Assembly (NCBI RefSeq): GCF_015711605.1
Contig: NZ_JABTEZ010000001.1
Coordinates: forward strand, 1,144,001 to 1,208,000
Reading direction: 5' to 3'
DNA: 64,000 bases
Source of the DNA: Planomonospora sp. ID67723
GTDB lineage: Bacteria > Actinomycetota > Actinomycetes > Streptosporangiales > Streptosporangiaceae
The notes under the pieces: model-generated
Database searches by the model: none
The model's input: only the letters and a program-made list of their open reading frames with translations
Told to the model about the DNA's origin: nothing
Program-made: the position numbers and the translations under genes
In this document: one piece after another, positions 10,090 to 20,280 of the stretch
Numbering within the stretch: the first letter of the stretch is position 1
Layout of the letters: each line of letters opens with the position of its first letter

Positions 10090-11472
10090 GTGGATCGCTG
10101 CGCGCTGTTCGTGGACGCTGGCTACCTTCTGGCAGACGGCGCCATGGCCGCGCACGGGACCCGCCGTCGTGAGGCGGTCTCGTGGGACTACACGGGCCTG
10201 CTGCAGTTGCTCACCAACCTGTCCAGGGAGCGCACCGGGCTGCCGTTGCTGCGCTGCTACTGGTACGAGGCGACCGTCGAGGGCCGGCACACCCCCGAGC
10301 ACGACGCGCTGGCCGACATCCCCGGGCTCAAGCTCCGCCTGTCGCGCATCCGCCCCGGTCGCCGCGAGGGCGTGGACGCCCAGGTCCACCGCGACCTGAT
10401 GACGCTCGCGCGCAACAACGCGATCTGCGACGCGGTCGTGGTCAGCGGCGACGAGGACCTGGCCCAGGTGGTCTGCGACGCCCAGGACCTCGGCATCCGG
10501 ATCACGGTGGTGCACATCGCCGCCGACGGCGGCTGGGCGGTCTCCCGCTCGCTCCGCCAGGAGTGCGACGACCTGATCGAGATAGGCGGCGGCCACCTGC
10601 GGCCGTACGCCGGTCTGACCACCGGGACGACCGAGCTCCCGGCCCTGAGCAACGGGGCCGCCTCCGGCAACGGCGCGGTGCAGGGCGGCGTTCCCGTGCC
10701 GCTCGGCAACGGCCTCCCGCCGGGGGGGACGGGGAGCTACGCCGTTTCGGGCGGCTCCTCGTCGGGCGCCCACGCCACGTCGAGTGGGAGCCTCCCGACC
10801 GGCGGCTACGCCGCACAGAGCGGGAGCCCCGCCTCGGGCGGCCAGGCCGCCTCGGGCAACGGCGCGGCGCAGGGCGGCTCCACGACGTCGGGCGGCGGGG
10901 CCTCTGCGGGTGGATCCGCGTCCCAGCCCCAGCCCTCCCGCGCCGGCCAGTCCCAGCCCGCGCTGCCCGTCTACGCGAGCTACGCGCAGGAGTCGCCGAG
11001 CACCTCCCCCGCCCAGGCCCTTCCGCCGTCCTCCCCGGCGCCGTCCTCGTCCTCCGTGGCGCCCAACGGCCCGACCGGTGCCACTCCGCAGTACGCCTCG
11101 GGCGGCACCGGAGGCATGCCGAGCTACCAGCCCGTCGGCTCCTACACGGGTCCGCAGTCGGTCGGCGGCTACACCGGCCCGCAGGCGGCCCCGGTGCCGG
11201 TCCAGGGCGCGGCCACCGGAGGCGCGACCACGCTGTCGGACGCGGTGAAGGCCGCGCACAAAGAGGGTCACGACTTCGGCGAGTCCGTGGCCAAGGACGC
11301 CCCGGCGCTGTGGCTGGAGGCCGTCCTGGCCCGCAAGCCCCGGATGCCCTCCGACCTGGAGGCGCGGCTGCTGCAGGGTTCCTCCCTGCCGATCGACTTC
11401 CTGTTGCACGACGAGGTCCGGCACGCCCTGCGCCGCGGCTTCTGGGACGCGCTGGAGCAGGCCCGTCACTGA
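10090..11472 (+). CDS. NYN-domain (PIN-like nuclease fold) protein
   Basis: A 460-residue protein. Residues 1-170 form a NYN/LabA-like domain: CALFVDAGYLLADG at the start (first acidic metal ligand), EGVDAQVHRDLM, then VVVSGDEDLAQVV (second acidic cluster) and ITVVHI. This is the acidic arrangement of PIN/NYN metal-dependent RNases. Residues about 180-375 are a low-complexity Gly/Ser/Pro/Gln linker. A conserved helical tail follows (SVAKDAPALWLEAV and LPIDFLLHDEVRHALRRGFWDAL). It probably acts on RNA in the cytoplasm; substrate unknown. GTG start at 10090 with AGGAAGG upstream at somewhat long spacing. Confidence 0.85.
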   Translation: MDRCALFVDAGYLLADGAMAAHGTRRREAVSWDYTGLLQLLTNLSRERTGLPLLRCYWYEATVEGRHTPEHDALADIPGLKLRLSRIRPGRREGVDAQVHRDLMTLARNNAICDAVVVSGDEDLAQVVCDAQDLGIRITVVHIAADGGWAVSRSLRQECDDLIEIGGGHLRPYAGLTTGTTELPALSNGAASGNGAVQGGVPVPLGNGLPPGGTGSYAVSGGSSSGAHATSSGSLPTGGYAAQSGSPASGGQAASGNGAAQGGSTTSGGGASAGGSASQPQPSRAGQSQPALPVYASYAQESPSTSPAQALPPSSPAPSSSSVAPNGPTGATPQYASGGTGGMPSYQPVGSYTGPQSVGGYTGPQAAPVPVQGAATGGATTLSDAVKAAHKEGHDFGESVAKDAPALWLEAVLARKPRMPSDLEARLLQGSSLPIDFLLHDEVRHALRRGFWDALEQARH

Positions 11473-11749
11473 TGTGCGGCCGGGCGTCCTCCGGCCGGTG
11501 CGGGGCGCGCCTCGCGGGAAGCCTTCTCGATCTTCTCGATTTTCCCCTGGGGACAAACCGTGCAATAGGCCCATATGGGGCGATTTGGGGTGCTAGCCAG
11601 CCGTTATGCAGGGGTTTTGCAGGATATTTCAATAAATGGGAGGATGCTCAGCCACGGGCGGGGTCGGGGGGACCGTAATGCGTCTGCGGGGCATGTACGA
11701 CGAAACCCCGGGCGGGACCGCCTTGTGTTGATCCTGAATGGAGTCGCTC

Positions 11750-12301
11750 GTGTCCCGATTCAACTTCCGGCCGGTCGCGGTGTCCGCGCTGGCGACGACC
11801 CTGACCTTCTCGGCCTTGACCTTCGTGGCCGCGCCCGCCGAGGCTGCGCCCTCCTCGACGGCTACCGCCGCGTCCGCCGCCACCGCCGCACGGCCCTACG
11901 CCAAGATCACCTGGCAGAAGCGCACCCGGTACGGCAACCCGGTCACCTACAACTGGCGGGTGACCGACAGCCACCAGCTCGCGGGCTCCGAGCTCGTCAT
12001 GTACACCCGGCTGAACCGGAAGGGCATCAGCAAGATCCGCATTACGCGGAAGGCCCCGGGCGGCCGCTGCGGCGTGCAGAAGGACGGCTCCGACTACAAC
12101 ATCTACTGCATCCTCCACAACCCGGAGGACTGGAAGAAGTTCTACATGAGCTTCAAGGTGTGGCAGCGCGGATACTCCAGCCTCATCGCCGACCACTACT
12201 GGCGCGCGGTGGATCTCGGCGGCGGGTCGATCCGCGACTACACCAGCCTGATCAGCCGGAGCGACCGCATCGGCCGCAGCACGACGAAGTTCTACTACTA
12301 G
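11750..12301 (+). CDS. Secreted protein of unknown function
   Basis: A 183-residue precursor with a clear Sec signal peptide: basic MSRFNFR, a hydrophobic core VSALATTLTFSALTFVAA and cleavage near PAEAA. The mature part is basic and rich in aromatic residues with two Cys (GGRCGV and YNIYCIL), suggesting a small disulfide-bonded domain. No family is recognised. GTG at 11750 is favoured because GGAG lies 6-7 bases upstream; ATG at 11738 overlaps that site. The 277 bases upstream contain an AT-richer patch at about 11535-11645 but no motif that could be identified. Confidence 0.75.
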   Translation: MSRFNFRPVAVSALATTLTFSALTFVAAPAEAAPSSTATAASAATAARPYAKITWQKRTRYGNPVTYNWRVTDSHQLAGSELVMYTRLNRKGISKIRITRKAPGGRCGVQKDGSDYNIYCILHNPEDWKKFYMSFKVWQRGYSSLIADHYWRAVDLGGGSIRDYTSLISRSDRIGRSTTKFYY

Positions 12302-12365
12302 GCCGACGGGCCACGCCCGGGTGATCGTGCGGATCGCCCGCGGGCCCTGGTGACCCGAAGGGCGG

Positions 12366-12396
12366 GAGCGGCCGGCCGTACCATCGCCGGCCGCTC
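12366..12396. terminator. Bidirectional terminator hairpin
   Basis: Perfect 11-bp stem (12366-12376 with 12386-12396) between two convergent genes, overlapping the methyltransferase stop codon. Confidence 0.65.
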
Positions 12397-13060
12397 ACCC
12401 CGTGGAGTGCGGGGCCGGGCTCCGGCGGGCCGAGAAGAACGCCACGGCCCCGTCGCGTTCGACGCTGATCTCGTCGAGACCGGCCGCGGCCAGCCAGGAC
12501 GACAGGTCGTCGGCGGTTCCCCCGGTGCCGAACACCCCGATCCGCCGGAACAGCGAGATCACCATGTCCTGTCGCCGGCCGCTCCCGCGCACGACCGAGC
12601 TTCCCCGCAGCCGCCCGCCCGGGCGCAGGACGCGGGCCATCTCCGCCAGGGCCGCCGCCGGGGCGGGGAAGCAGTGCAGGCCGAAGTAACTGAGGCACAG
12701 ATCGAAGCCGCCCTCCCTGTACGGCAGCGCGGTCGCGCTCGCCTGCACGAACTCGATCTCCCGCAGCCCGTGCCGCGCCGCGTTGGCCCGTGACCGCCGC
12801 AGCATCACCGGCGACAGGTCGAGGGCCGCGTAGCGGTAGGAGCCGTCCTCGGGCAGCCCGCGAAAGGCGATCCCGCCCCCACAGGGGACGTCGAGCACCC
12901 GGCAGCCGTCCACCAGCGTCCGCAGGTCGTCGATGTCGCGGTAGTAGCGGTCCAGATCCGCTCCCCACAGCAGACGGCCGCCGATCCTGCCGATCCGCTC
13001 GTGCTCGACCCCGACGTCGTAGACCACCGCGGTCAGCCGGGCACGCCGCCAATCGTCCAT
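12395..13060 (-). CDS. Class I SAM-dependent methyltransferase
   Basis: A 221-residue Rossmann-fold methyltransferase. Motif I is VLDVPCGGGIAF, the motif II acid is in YAALDLSPVML, then VQASATALPY and LCLSYFGLHCF (motif IV region) and LRPGGRL (motif V). It resembles UbiE/arsenite-type small-molecule methyltransferases, but the substrate cannot be read from sequence. It is divergent from the kinase gene at 13299 across 238 bases in which nothing specific was seen. Confidence 0.85.
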   Translation of the reverse strand: MDDWRRARLTAVVYDVGVEHERIGRIGGRLLWGADLDRYYRDIDDLRTLVDGCRVLDVPCGGGIAFRGLPEDGSYRYAALDLSPVMLRRSRANAARHGLREIEFVQASATALPYREGGFDLCLSYFGLHCFPAPAAALAEMARVLRPGGRLRGSSVVRGSGRRQDMVISLFRRIGVFGTGGTADDLSSWLAAAGLDEISVERDGAVAFFSARRSPAPHSTG

Positions 13061-13298
13061 GTCTCAACTTCTCCGTTCTGACGCCCTCCGTCAACACGGA
13101 TCGCGAGGAGTTCCGCATCGTCCGGCGCTCCACCACGGGACGGGCGACCAGCCGCGGAGTGGGCGGGAGCGTGTCGCCTCCGCTCTGGCAGGATGGCGCT
13201 CGTCGTCATTCTTCGGACCGGAGTGACCACGCCGCCGGGCGGCGCGGTCGTGAGGAGAGCCGGGAAAGCGCCGGCGGAGTGGTGAGAAGGGATGCTCG

Positions 13299-15257
13299 GT
13301 GCCTGACCCCGGCCCGCTGACCACAGGCGATCCCGAACAGGTCGGCGGTTACCGGCTGACCGGGGTGCTGGGCGAGGGCGGTCAGGGGGTCGTCTACCTC
13401 GCCCATGCGCCGCATGGCCGCCGGGTGGCGGTCAAGATGCTGCACGCCCGGATGGCGGCCGACCCCATGGTCCGGGAGCGGTTCCTGCGGGAGGCGGAGG
13501 TCGGCCGCCGGGTCGCGGCCTTCTGCACGGCCAGGGTCCTCGACGCGGGCGTCGCCGGAGACCGGCTCTACATGGTCAGCGAGTACATCCCCGGGCCGTC
13601 CCTGCACGACCTGGTCGCCGATGACGGGCCGCGGGCCGGCAGCGGCCTGGACCGCCTCGCGGTCACCACCCTGACGGCGCTGGCCGCGATCCACCAGGCC
13701 GGCATCATCCACCGTGACTTCAAGCCCAGAAATGTGATCATGGGTCCGGAAGGCCCGGTGGTCATCGACTTCGGCATCGCCCGCGCGATGGAGCGGACCG
13801 CCACGACGTCGGAGCTCGTCGGCTCCCCGGCCTATCTGGCGCCCGAGCTGCTCGACGGGCGGGAAGCCGGTCCGGCGTCGGACGTGTTCAGCTGGGCGGC
13901 CACGATGGTCTACGCCGCCACCGGGCACCCGGCCTTTCCCGGGAACATCCAGGCGGCCGTCATGAACGCCATCCTGACCCGTGAGCCCGACCTGTCCGGC
14001 GTCCCCGCCCACCTGCGGCCGCTGCTCGCCGCCTGCCTGGACAAGGACCCCGGTGCCCGGCCCACCGTCACCGGCATGCTCGCCACTCTCACCGGGCGAG
14101 GATCACCCGTCCGGGACGAACCCCTGACCGGCCCGGGGGCGCGGCCAGGGAACGGGCCGGCCGGGCCCCGGTCCGTCGTCCGCCGCGTGCGCTCCGCCGC
14201 GGTCGCCGTATCCGCCGCCGTCCTCCTGCTCGTCGCGGCCTTCTGGCTCCGGGGACCGGACGTCCCGGGGAAGCCCGCACCTCCTTCCGCGCAGCCCTCG
14301 GCCGGAGCCTCCTCCTCGGAGGGCGCCGGTCCCGCCGGCCTGTCGCTGGCGCACTCCGACTCGGTCTGGACGGTGGCGACGGCCCGGCTGCGCGACCGCC
14401 CCGTCCTCGTCTCGGGTGACGGGAGCACGATGCGCGTGTGGGACCTCACCACGGGCGAGCCGGTCGGCGCGCCGATCACCGGCCACGTCGACGGTGTCTC
14501 GTCGGTCGCGGTGGCCCGGCTGGGGGAGCGCCCGGTGGTCGTCTCGGGCAGCGACGACCGCACGGTCCGGGTCTGGGACCTGGCCACCGGAGACCAGCTC
14601 GGCGCCCCCTTCACCGGCCACACGGGCTGGGTCGAGTCGGTCGCGGTGACCGAGCTGAACGGCCATCCGGTCGTCGTCTCCGGCGGCTACAAGGGCTCCG
14701 TGCTGGCGTGGGATCTGGTCACCCGCAAGCCGGTCGGCACGCCGATCGACCACCCGGCCGGGGTCGAGTCGGTGGCGGTGACCGAGCTGGACGGCCGGCA
14801 GGTCATCGTGGCGGGGAGCCGCGACCACACGGTCCGGGTCTGGGACCTGCTCACCGGCGAGCCGGTCGGCGCTCCCCTCGCCGGCCACACCCACGAGGTC
14901 CACACCGTGGCGGTGACCGAGCTGGACGGCCGCCCGGTGGTCGTCTCGGGGAGCCGTGACCACACGGTCCGGGTCTGGGACCCGGCCACCGGCGAGCCGG
15001 TCGGCGCCCCCTTCACCGGCCACTCCCGCGATGTCATGACGGTCACGGCCGCGCAGGTGGGCGGCCGTCCGGTGGTCGTCTCCGGCGGCCACGACCGCAG
15101 CATCCGCATCTGGGATCCGGTCACCGGCGAACCGCTCGGCGCTCCTTTCACCGGCCACACGGGCGGAGTCGTATCGCTGCTGGTGACAGAGCGCGGGGGC
15201 CGCCCGGTCCTCGTCTCCGGCGGCCAGGACAAGACGCTGAAGGTCTGGGACCTCTGA
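13299..15257 (+). CDS. Membrane Ser/Thr protein kinase with seven-bladed WD40 sensor
   Basis: A 652-residue protein. Residues 15-270 are a Hanks-type kinase: GEGGQGVVY, VAVKML (K46), HRDFKPRNV, DFG, and SPAYLAPE in the activation segment. A membrane helix spans about 299-320 (AAVAVSAAVLLLVAAF). After a Pro/Ser-rich linker, residues about 349-652 form exactly seven WD40 repeats, each ending in variants of VRVWDLATGEPVGAPFTGH, enough for a closed propeller outside the cell. The kinase probably senses or docks an external ligand (inference). GTG start with AGAAGGG upstream. Related in architecture to the gene at 36505 but clearly diverged. Confidence 0.92.
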   Translation: MPDPGPLTTGDPEQVGGYRLTGVLGEGGQGVVYLAHAPHGRRVAVKMLHARMAADPMVRERFLREAEVGRRVAAFCTARVLDAGVAGDRLYMVSEYIPGPSLHDLVADDGPRAGSGLDRLAVTTLTALAAIHQAGIIHRDFKPRNVIMGPEGPVVIDFGIARAMERTATTSELVGSPAYLAPELLDGREAGPASDVFSWAATMVYAATGHPAFPGNIQAAVMNAILTREPDLSGVPAHLRPLLAACLDKDPGARPTVTGMLATLTGRGSPVRDEPLTGPGARPGNGPAGPRSVVRRVRSAAVAVSAAVLLLVAAFWLRGPDVPGKPAPPSAQPSAGASSSEGAGPAGLSLAHSDSVWTVATARLRDRPVLVSGDGSTMRVWDLTTGEPVGAPITGHVDGVSSVAVARLGERPVVVSGSDDRTVRVWDLATGDQLGAPFTGHTGWVESVAVTELNGHPVVVSGGYKGSVLAWDLVTRKPVGTPIDHPAGVESVAVTELDGRQVIVAGSRDHTVRVWDLLTGEPVGAPLAGHTHEVHTVAVTELDGRPVVVSGSRDHTVRVWDPATGEPVGAPFTGHSRDVMTVTAAQVGGRPVVVSGGHDRSIRIWDPVTGEPLGAPFTGHTGGVVSLLVTERGGRPVLVSGGQDKTLKVWDL

Positions 15258-15308
15258 GGAGGCCCTCGGCGGGGCCGGTCCTGCGGCGGCCCGTCCCGAG
15301 CCCTTCCC

Positions 15309-15334
15309 CGCCGTCGCCGGCTTCGGCGACGGCG
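15309..15334. terminator. Bidirectional terminator hairpin
   Basis: Perfect 11-bp stem with a GCTT loop between the convergent kinase gene and the response regulator gene. Confidence 0.65.
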
Positions 15335-15362
15335 CACCCCCGCCCCGGCCGCGCGCGGACGC

Positions 15363-15995
15363 TCAGGTGAGCGCGTCGAAGCCGGAGCGGAGGTGGCTGA
15401 CGCAGTCGGCGAGGTCGGAGAGAGGAGCGACGAGGGAGGGATCACTCGCCTTGCGGGCGAGTTCGCGGACCCGGACGAGCTCGTTCTCGACGGCGGTCAG
15501 GCGGCTGGACAGCTCGGGGAGCACGGCCGCATGGTCACCGGCCCTGCCCGGGGGAAGCTCGGTGGACAGCCGCTCGCGGAGCAGTGAGGCCTGCTCGGCC
15601 AGACGGCGGTTCATGTTGTACAGCTCGACGAAGACCGAGACCTTGGCCCTCAGCACCCAGGGGTCGAACGGCTTGGTGAGGTAGTCGACCGCCCCCGCGG
15701 CGTAGCTGCGGAAGGCGTAGTCGGGAGCGCTGTCGACCACGGTCAGGAAGATGATGGGGATGTTGCGCGTCCGCTCGCGGCGCTTGATGTGCGAGGCGGT
15801 CTCGAACCCGTCCATGCCCGGCATCCGCACGTCCAGCAGGATCAGCGCGAAATCGCTGCTGAGCAGGGCCTTCAGAGCCTCCTCGCCGGACCGCGCCCGC
15901 ACCGGGACCAGGTCGAGGGAGCTGAGGATGGCCTCGAGGGCGATCAGATTCTCCTCCCGGTCGTCGACCAGGAGGATTTTTGCGCGGTCGGGCAT
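15363..15995 (-). CDS. Single-domain response regulator with C-terminal coiled coil
   Basis: A 210-residue protein. Residues 1-125 are a receiver domain: LLVDDREEN acidic pair, phospho-acceptor D55 in LLDVRMPG, and the LTKPFDP lysine. The remainder is helical with heptad-like Leu spacing and no DNA-binding output domain. It starts 3 bases after the stop of the giant hybrid kinase at 15999, so the two are translationally coupled and probably form one phosphorelay. The likely output is protein-protein interaction. Confidence 0.93.
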   Translation of the reverse strand: MPDRAKILLVDDREENLIALEAILSSLDLVPVRARSGEEALKALLSSDFALILLDVRMPGMDGFETASHIKRRERTRNIPIIFLTVVDSAPDYAFRSYAAGAVDYLTKPFDPWVLRAKVSVFVELYNMNRRLAEQASLLRERLSTELPPGRAGDHAAVLPELSSRLTAVENELVRVRELARKASDPSLVAPLSDLADCVSHLRSGFDALT

Positions 15996-15998
15996 CGA

Positions 15999-18900
15999 TC
16001 ATGCCCCTTCGTGGGAGTCGCCGGTCATCGCCCGGCCGCGGGAGAGCCAGCCCCGCAGGCGTTCGAGCAGGCGGTCGACGTCGACGGGTTTGGGCACGTA
16101 GTCGGAGGCGCCGGAGGCGATGCTCTTCTCCCGGTCGCCCTGCATCACCTTGGCGGTCAGCGCGATGATCGGCAGATCGGCGAACTGCGGCATCCGGCGG
16201 ATCGCGGAAGTGGTCGCCCAGCCGTCCATCTCCGGCATCATGATGTCCATCAGGACCAGGGAGACGTCCTCGTTCCGCTCCAGCTGCTCGATGCCCTCGC
16301 GGCCGTTCTCGGCGAACACCACGGTGGAACCGTGCCGCTCCAGCACGCTGGTCAGCGCGAAGACGTTTCGGATGTCATCGTCCACGATCAAGATTTTTGC
16401 ACCGTTGAGCGGATCCTCGCCCGTCCAGTTCTGTTCACTGCTCTCCATCAGGTTCGGCAGCGGCTGGGACGCCTCCGGCGCCGCCGGGACTTGCGGCAGC
16501 TCGATGACGTCCTCCCGCGCGCCGATGACGATCTGGTCGTAGGGGCCGCCGGAGTTCGTGATGGCGCCGTCGCCGCGGGCGGCCAGCGGCCCTGCGTAGG
16601 ACTGCGGCAGGTACAGGGTGAACGTGCTGCCCTGCCCGACCTCGCTGACCACGTGGACCTCGCCGCCGAGCAGGCGGGCGATCTCGCGGCAGATGGACAG
16701 GCCCAGGCCGGTCCCGCCGTACTTGCGGCTGGTGGTCCCGTCGGCCTGCCTGAACGCCTCGAAGATGACATCCAGCTTGTCGGCCGCGATGCCGATGCCG
16801 GTGTCCACCACCTCGAAGGCCAGCAGGCCGTCGGATCCGCGGAGGGTCTCGTCCACGAACGGGATGTCCCGCTGGGCGTGGATCACGCGGAGCCGTACCT
16901 CGCCCTTGGGGGTGAACTTGATCGCGTTGGAGAGCAGGTTGCGCAGCACCTGCTGGAGGCGCTGCTCGTCGGTGCGCAGCTCCTGCGGGACCGACGGGTC
17001 CACCTCGACCGTGAACGACAGGCCCTTGTCCTGGGCGAGCGGGGTGAAGGTGGCCTCGAAGTAGTCGACCAGCTTGGGCAGGGAGATCTGCTGGGGATGG
17101 ATGTCCATCCGCCCGGCCTCGACCTTGGACACGTCGAGGATGTCGTTGATCAGCTGGAGCAGCGCGGAGCCGGCTCCGTGGATGGTCCTGGCGAACTCCA
17201 CCTGCTGGGGGGTGAGGTTGCCCTCGGCGTTCTCGGTCAGCAGCTTGGCCAGCACCAGCAGGCTGTTCAGCGGGGTGCGCAGCTCGTGCGACATGTTGGC
17301 GACGAACTCGGACTTGTAACGCGAGGAGACCGCGAGCTGCTCGGCCCGCTCCTCCAGCGTACGGCGGGCCTGCTCGATCTGGAAGTTCTGGATCTCGATG
17401 GCGCGGTTCTGCTTGGCCAGCAGGGCGGCCTTGTCCTCCAGTTCGGCGTTGGAGCGGCGCAGCTCCTCCTGCTGGCGCTGGAGCTCCTCGGAGCGTTCCC
17501 GTAGCTCGATGGTGAGGCGCTGGGACTCGGTGAGCAGGTCCTCCGTGCGGGAGTTGGCGATGATCGTGTTCATCGTGACACCGATGGTCTCGACGAGCTG
17601 GGTCAGGAAGTCGTGGTGGACCTCGCTGAACTCCTCGAACGAGGCCAGCTCCAGCACGCCCAGCACCTGGTCCTCGAACAGGACCGGCAGCACGACGATC
17701 TGCGCCGGGACCGAGGTGCTCAGGCCGGTGTCCACGGTGAGGTAGCGGGCGGGGACGTTCCTCAGGATGATCCGCCTGCCCTCCAGCGCGGCCTGCCCGA
17801 CGATCCCCTGGCCGGTGGCGAAGCGCTGACGGGGGCCGGTCCCGGCTCGGGCGCCGTACCCGGCGATGAGGTGCAGGTCGTGGTCGCCGGTGGGCTCGGC
17901 GAGGTAGAAGGCGCCGTAGTGGGCGGAGACCAGCGGGGTCAGCTCGCTCATGATGAGCTTGGCGACCTCCATCAGGTCGCGGTGCCCCTGCATGAGGCGG
18001 GAGATCCGGGCCAGGTTGGACTTGAGCCAGTCCTGTTCCTGGTTGGCGATGGTGGTGTCGCGCAGCACGGACACCATCGTGTTGATGTTGTCCTTGAGCT
18101 CGCCGATCTCGCCGCCGGCGTCGACGGTGATCGAGCGGGTCAGGTCGCCCTGGGCGACGGCGGTGGTGACCTCGGCGATCGCGCGGACCTGGGTGGTGAG
18201 GCGGCCGGCGAGCTCGTTGACGTTCTCGGTGAGGCGCTTCCAGATGCCCTCGGCGCCCTCCACCCGGGCCTGGCCGCCGAGCTTGCCCTCCGAGCCGACC
18301 TCGCGGGCCACGCGGGTGACCTCCGCGGCGAACGAGGAGAGCTGGTCGACCATGGTGTTGATGGTGGTCTTCAGCGCGAGGATCTCGCCCTGCGCGTTCA
18401 CGTCGATCTTGCGGGTCAGGTTTCCCTTCGCCACGGCGGTGGTGACCTCGGCGATGTTGCGGACCTGGGTGGTCAGGTTGTTGGCCATGACGTTGACGTT
18501 GTCGGTGAGGTCCTTCCAGACCCCGGAGACGCCGCGCACGCGGGCCTGGCCGCCGAGCTGGCCCTCGGTGCCGACCTCGCGGGCCACGCGGGTGACCTCG
18601 TCGGCGAACATCGAGAGCTGGTCCACCATCGTGTTGAGGGTGTCCTTGAGCTGGAGGATCTCGCCCTGTGCGTCGGCGGTGATCTTCTTGCTCAGGTTGC
18701 CCTGGGCGACCGCGGTGGAGACCGCCGCGATCTGGCGCACCTGGGTGGTCAGGTTGTTGGCCATGAAGTTGACGTTGTCGGTGAGGTCCTTCCAGGTGCC
18801 GGAGACGCCGCGCACCTGCGCCTGGCCGCCGAGCTGGCCCTCCGAGCCGACCTCGCGGGCGACCCGGCTCACCTCGGAGGCGAACGAGGAGAGCTGGTCG

Positions 18901-20183
18901 ACCATGGTGTTGATGGTGGTCTTCAGCGCGAGGATCTCGCCCTGCGCGTCCACGTCGATCTTGCGGGTCAGGTCGCCGTTGGCGACGGCGGTGGTGACCT
19001 CGGCGATGTTGCGGACCTGGTAGGTCAGGTTGTTGGCCATGAAGTTGACGTTGTCGGTGAGGTCCTTCCAGACCCCGGAGACGCCGCGCACGCGGGCCTG
19101 GCCGCCGAGCTGGCCCTCGGTGCCGACCTCGCGGGCCACGCGGGTGACCTCGTCGGCGAACAGCGAGAGCTGGTCCACCATCGTGTTGAGGGTGTCCTTG
19201 AGCTGGAGGATCTCGCCTTGCGCGTCGGCGGTGATCTTCTTGCTCAGGTCGCCCTGGGCGACCGCGGTGGAGACCGCCGCGATGGCCCGGACCTGGGTGG
19301 TCAGGTTGCCCGCCATGACGTTGACGTTGTCGGTGAGGTCCTTCCAGACCCCGCTGACCCCCCGCACCTGCGCCTGGCCGCCGAGCTGGCCCTCGGTGCC
19401 GACCTCGCGGGCCACGCGGGTGACCTCCTCGGCGAAGGCGGAGAGCTGGTCCACCATCGTGTTCACGGTGTTCTTCAGCTCGAACATCTCGCCGACCGCG
19501 TCGACGGTGACCTTCCGGCTCAGGTCGCCCCGCGCGACCGCGGTGGTGACCAGCGCGATGTCGCGGACCTGGGCCGAGACGCGGCTCGACATGGTGTTCA
19601 CGGCCTCGGTGAGGTCGCGCCAGCTGCCCGACATGCCCCGCACGTTGGCCCGGCCGCCCAGCCGGCCCTCGGTGCCGACCTCGCGCGCCACCCGCGTCAC
19701 CTCGGAGGTGAACAGGGAGAGCTGGTCCACCATGCCGTTGATCGCCTTGCCGAGGCGGCGCACCTCGCCCCGGGAGCCGCGGTCGAGGTCGATCCGGCGC
19801 GACAGGTCCCCCTTGGCCACCGCGTCGATCACGTCCGCCGCACCGGAGACCGGCCCGACCAGGGCGTCGATCAGGGAGTTGACCGAGTCGACGCTCTCGG
19901 TCCACGAGCCCACGCCGGGGCCGGGGGAGAGGCGCTCGCCGAACCGGCCCTCCCTGACCACCTCGCGGCGGACCCGGTGGAGCTCGTTGGCCAGATGCTC
20001 GCGTCGGTCGGCGACCTCGTTGAGGAGCAGGCGGATCTCGCTCAGCACTCCGGGGGGCGCGTGCGGGACCCGCCGCCGGAAGTCTCCGTCCCGCCATGTG
20101 ATGAGGGTTTGGAGAATCGGCTGCAGGTCGGACTCGCTGTAGCGCCTCTCCTCGACGTCGGGCATCGCGTCGGCCGTGGTCAT
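15999..20183 (-). CDS. Poly-HAMP hybrid sensor histidine kinase
   Basis: A 1394-residue cytosolic protein with no membrane segment. Residues about 105-700 hold seven recognisable HAMP units in tandem, with a possible degenerate eighth at the N-terminus. A GAF domain (about 730-875), a long coiled coil, HisKA with [12 protein letters not shown] (about 964), HATPase with [10 protein letters not shown] and [10 protein letters not shown], and a C-terminal receiver ([28 protein letters not shown]) follow. The architecture resembles fungal group III kinases (Nik1/Os-1), which sense osmotic stress through HAMP arrays, and large Streptomyces homologues. ATG at 20183 is chosen over the longer frame because AGGAGG lies 4 bases upstream. 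It is co-transcribed with the response regulator at 15363. Confidence 0.95.
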   Translation of the reverse strand: MTTADAMPDVEERRYSESDLQPILQTLITWRDGDFRRRVPHAPPGVLSEIRLLLNEVADRREHLANELHRVRREVVREGRFGERLSPGPGVGSWTESVDSVNSLIDALVGPVSGAADVIDAVAKGDLSRRIDLDRGSRGEVRRLGKAINGMVDQLSLFTSEVTRVAREVGTEGRLGGRANVRGMSGSWRDLTEAVNTMSSRVSAQVRDIALVTTAVARGDLSRKVTVDAVGEMFELKNTVNTMVDQLSAFAEEVTRVAREVGTEGQLGGQAQVRGVSGVWKDLTDNVNVMAGNLTTQVRAIAAVSTAVAQGDLSKKITADAQGEILQLKDTLNTMVDQLSLFADEVTRVAREVGTEGQLGGQARVRGVSGVWKDLTDNVNFMANNLTYQVRNIAEVTTAVANGDLTRKIDVDAQGEILALKTTINTMVDQLSSFASEVSRVAREVGSEGQLGGQAQVRGVSGTWKDLTDNVNFMANNLTTQVRQIAAVSTAVAQGNLSKKITADAQGEILQLKDTLNTMVDQLSMFADEVTRVAREVGTEGQLGGQARVRGVSGVWKDLTDNVNVMANNLTTQVRNIAEVTTAVAKGNLTRKIDVNAQGEILALKTTINTMVDQLSSFAAEVTRVAREVGSEGKLGGQARVEGAEGIWKRLTENVNELAGRLTTQVRAIAEVTTAVAQGDLTRSITVDAGGEIGELKDNINTMVSVLRDTTIANQEQDWLKSNLARISRLMQGHRDLMEVAKLIMSELTPLVSAHYGAFYLAEPTGDHDLHLIAGYGARAGTGPRQRFATGQGIVGQAALEGRRIILRNVPARYLTVDTGLSTSVPAQIVVLPVLFEDQVLGVLELASFEEFSEVHHDFLTQLVETIGVTMNTIIANSRTEDLLTESQRLTIELRERSEELQRQQEELRRSNAELEDKAALLAKQNRAIEIQNFQIEQARRTLEERAEQLAVSSRYKSEFVANMSHELRTPLNSLLVLAKLLTENAEGNLTPQQVEFARTIHGAGSALLQLINDILDVSKVEAGRMDIHPQQISLPKLVDYFEATFTPLAQDKGLSFTVEVDPSVPQELRTDEQRLQQVLRNLLSNAIKFTPKGEVRLRVIHAQRDIPFVDETLRGSDGLLAFEVVDTGIGIAADKLDVIFEAFRQADGTTSRKYGGTGLGLSICREIARLLGGEVHVVSEVGQGSTFTLYLPQSYAGPLAARGDGAITNSGGPYDQIVIGAREDVIELPQVPAAPEASQPLPNLMESSEQNWTGEDPLNGAKILIVDDDIRNVFALTSVLERHGSTVVFAENGREGIEQLERNEDVSLVLMDIMMPEMDGWATTSAIRRMPQFADLPIIALTAKVMQGDREKSIASGASDYVPKPVDVDRLLERLRGWLSRGRAMTGDSHEGA
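18100..19860 (-). repeat. Tandem HAMP-coding repeat array
   Basis: About 276-bp (92-residue) units repeat across this part of the kinase gene. Units 3 and 5 ([23 protein letters not shown]) match each other, and units 4 and 6 ([19 protein letters not shown]) match each other. This ABAB pattern indicates duplication of a two-HAMP block of about 552 bp. Confidence 0.88.
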
Positions 20184-20280
20184 TAGACCTCCTTGACTCC
20201 CGTGGGGGGCAACCGCGGGCAATACCAGTCTGTCACGGTGCGCAACTCGGAGTCCCGCCTTCGATTTACCCCATGTCAGC

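Noticed and set aside
11473-11749. Riboswitch upstream of the secreted protein gene
   Set aside because: The long leader with an AT-rich patch suggested a c-di-AMP type element, but no conserved core could be identified.
18100-19860. Regular repeats examined as a CRISPR or other array
   Set aside because: Unit length is 276 bp, in frame and encodes HAMP domains; no short identical repeats with unique spacers.
16435-20097. 1220-residue alternative frame inside the poly-HAMP kinase
   Set aside because: Repetitive Arg/Gly/His-rich translation that mirrors the HAMP DNA repeats. The kinase frame has full catalytic motifs.
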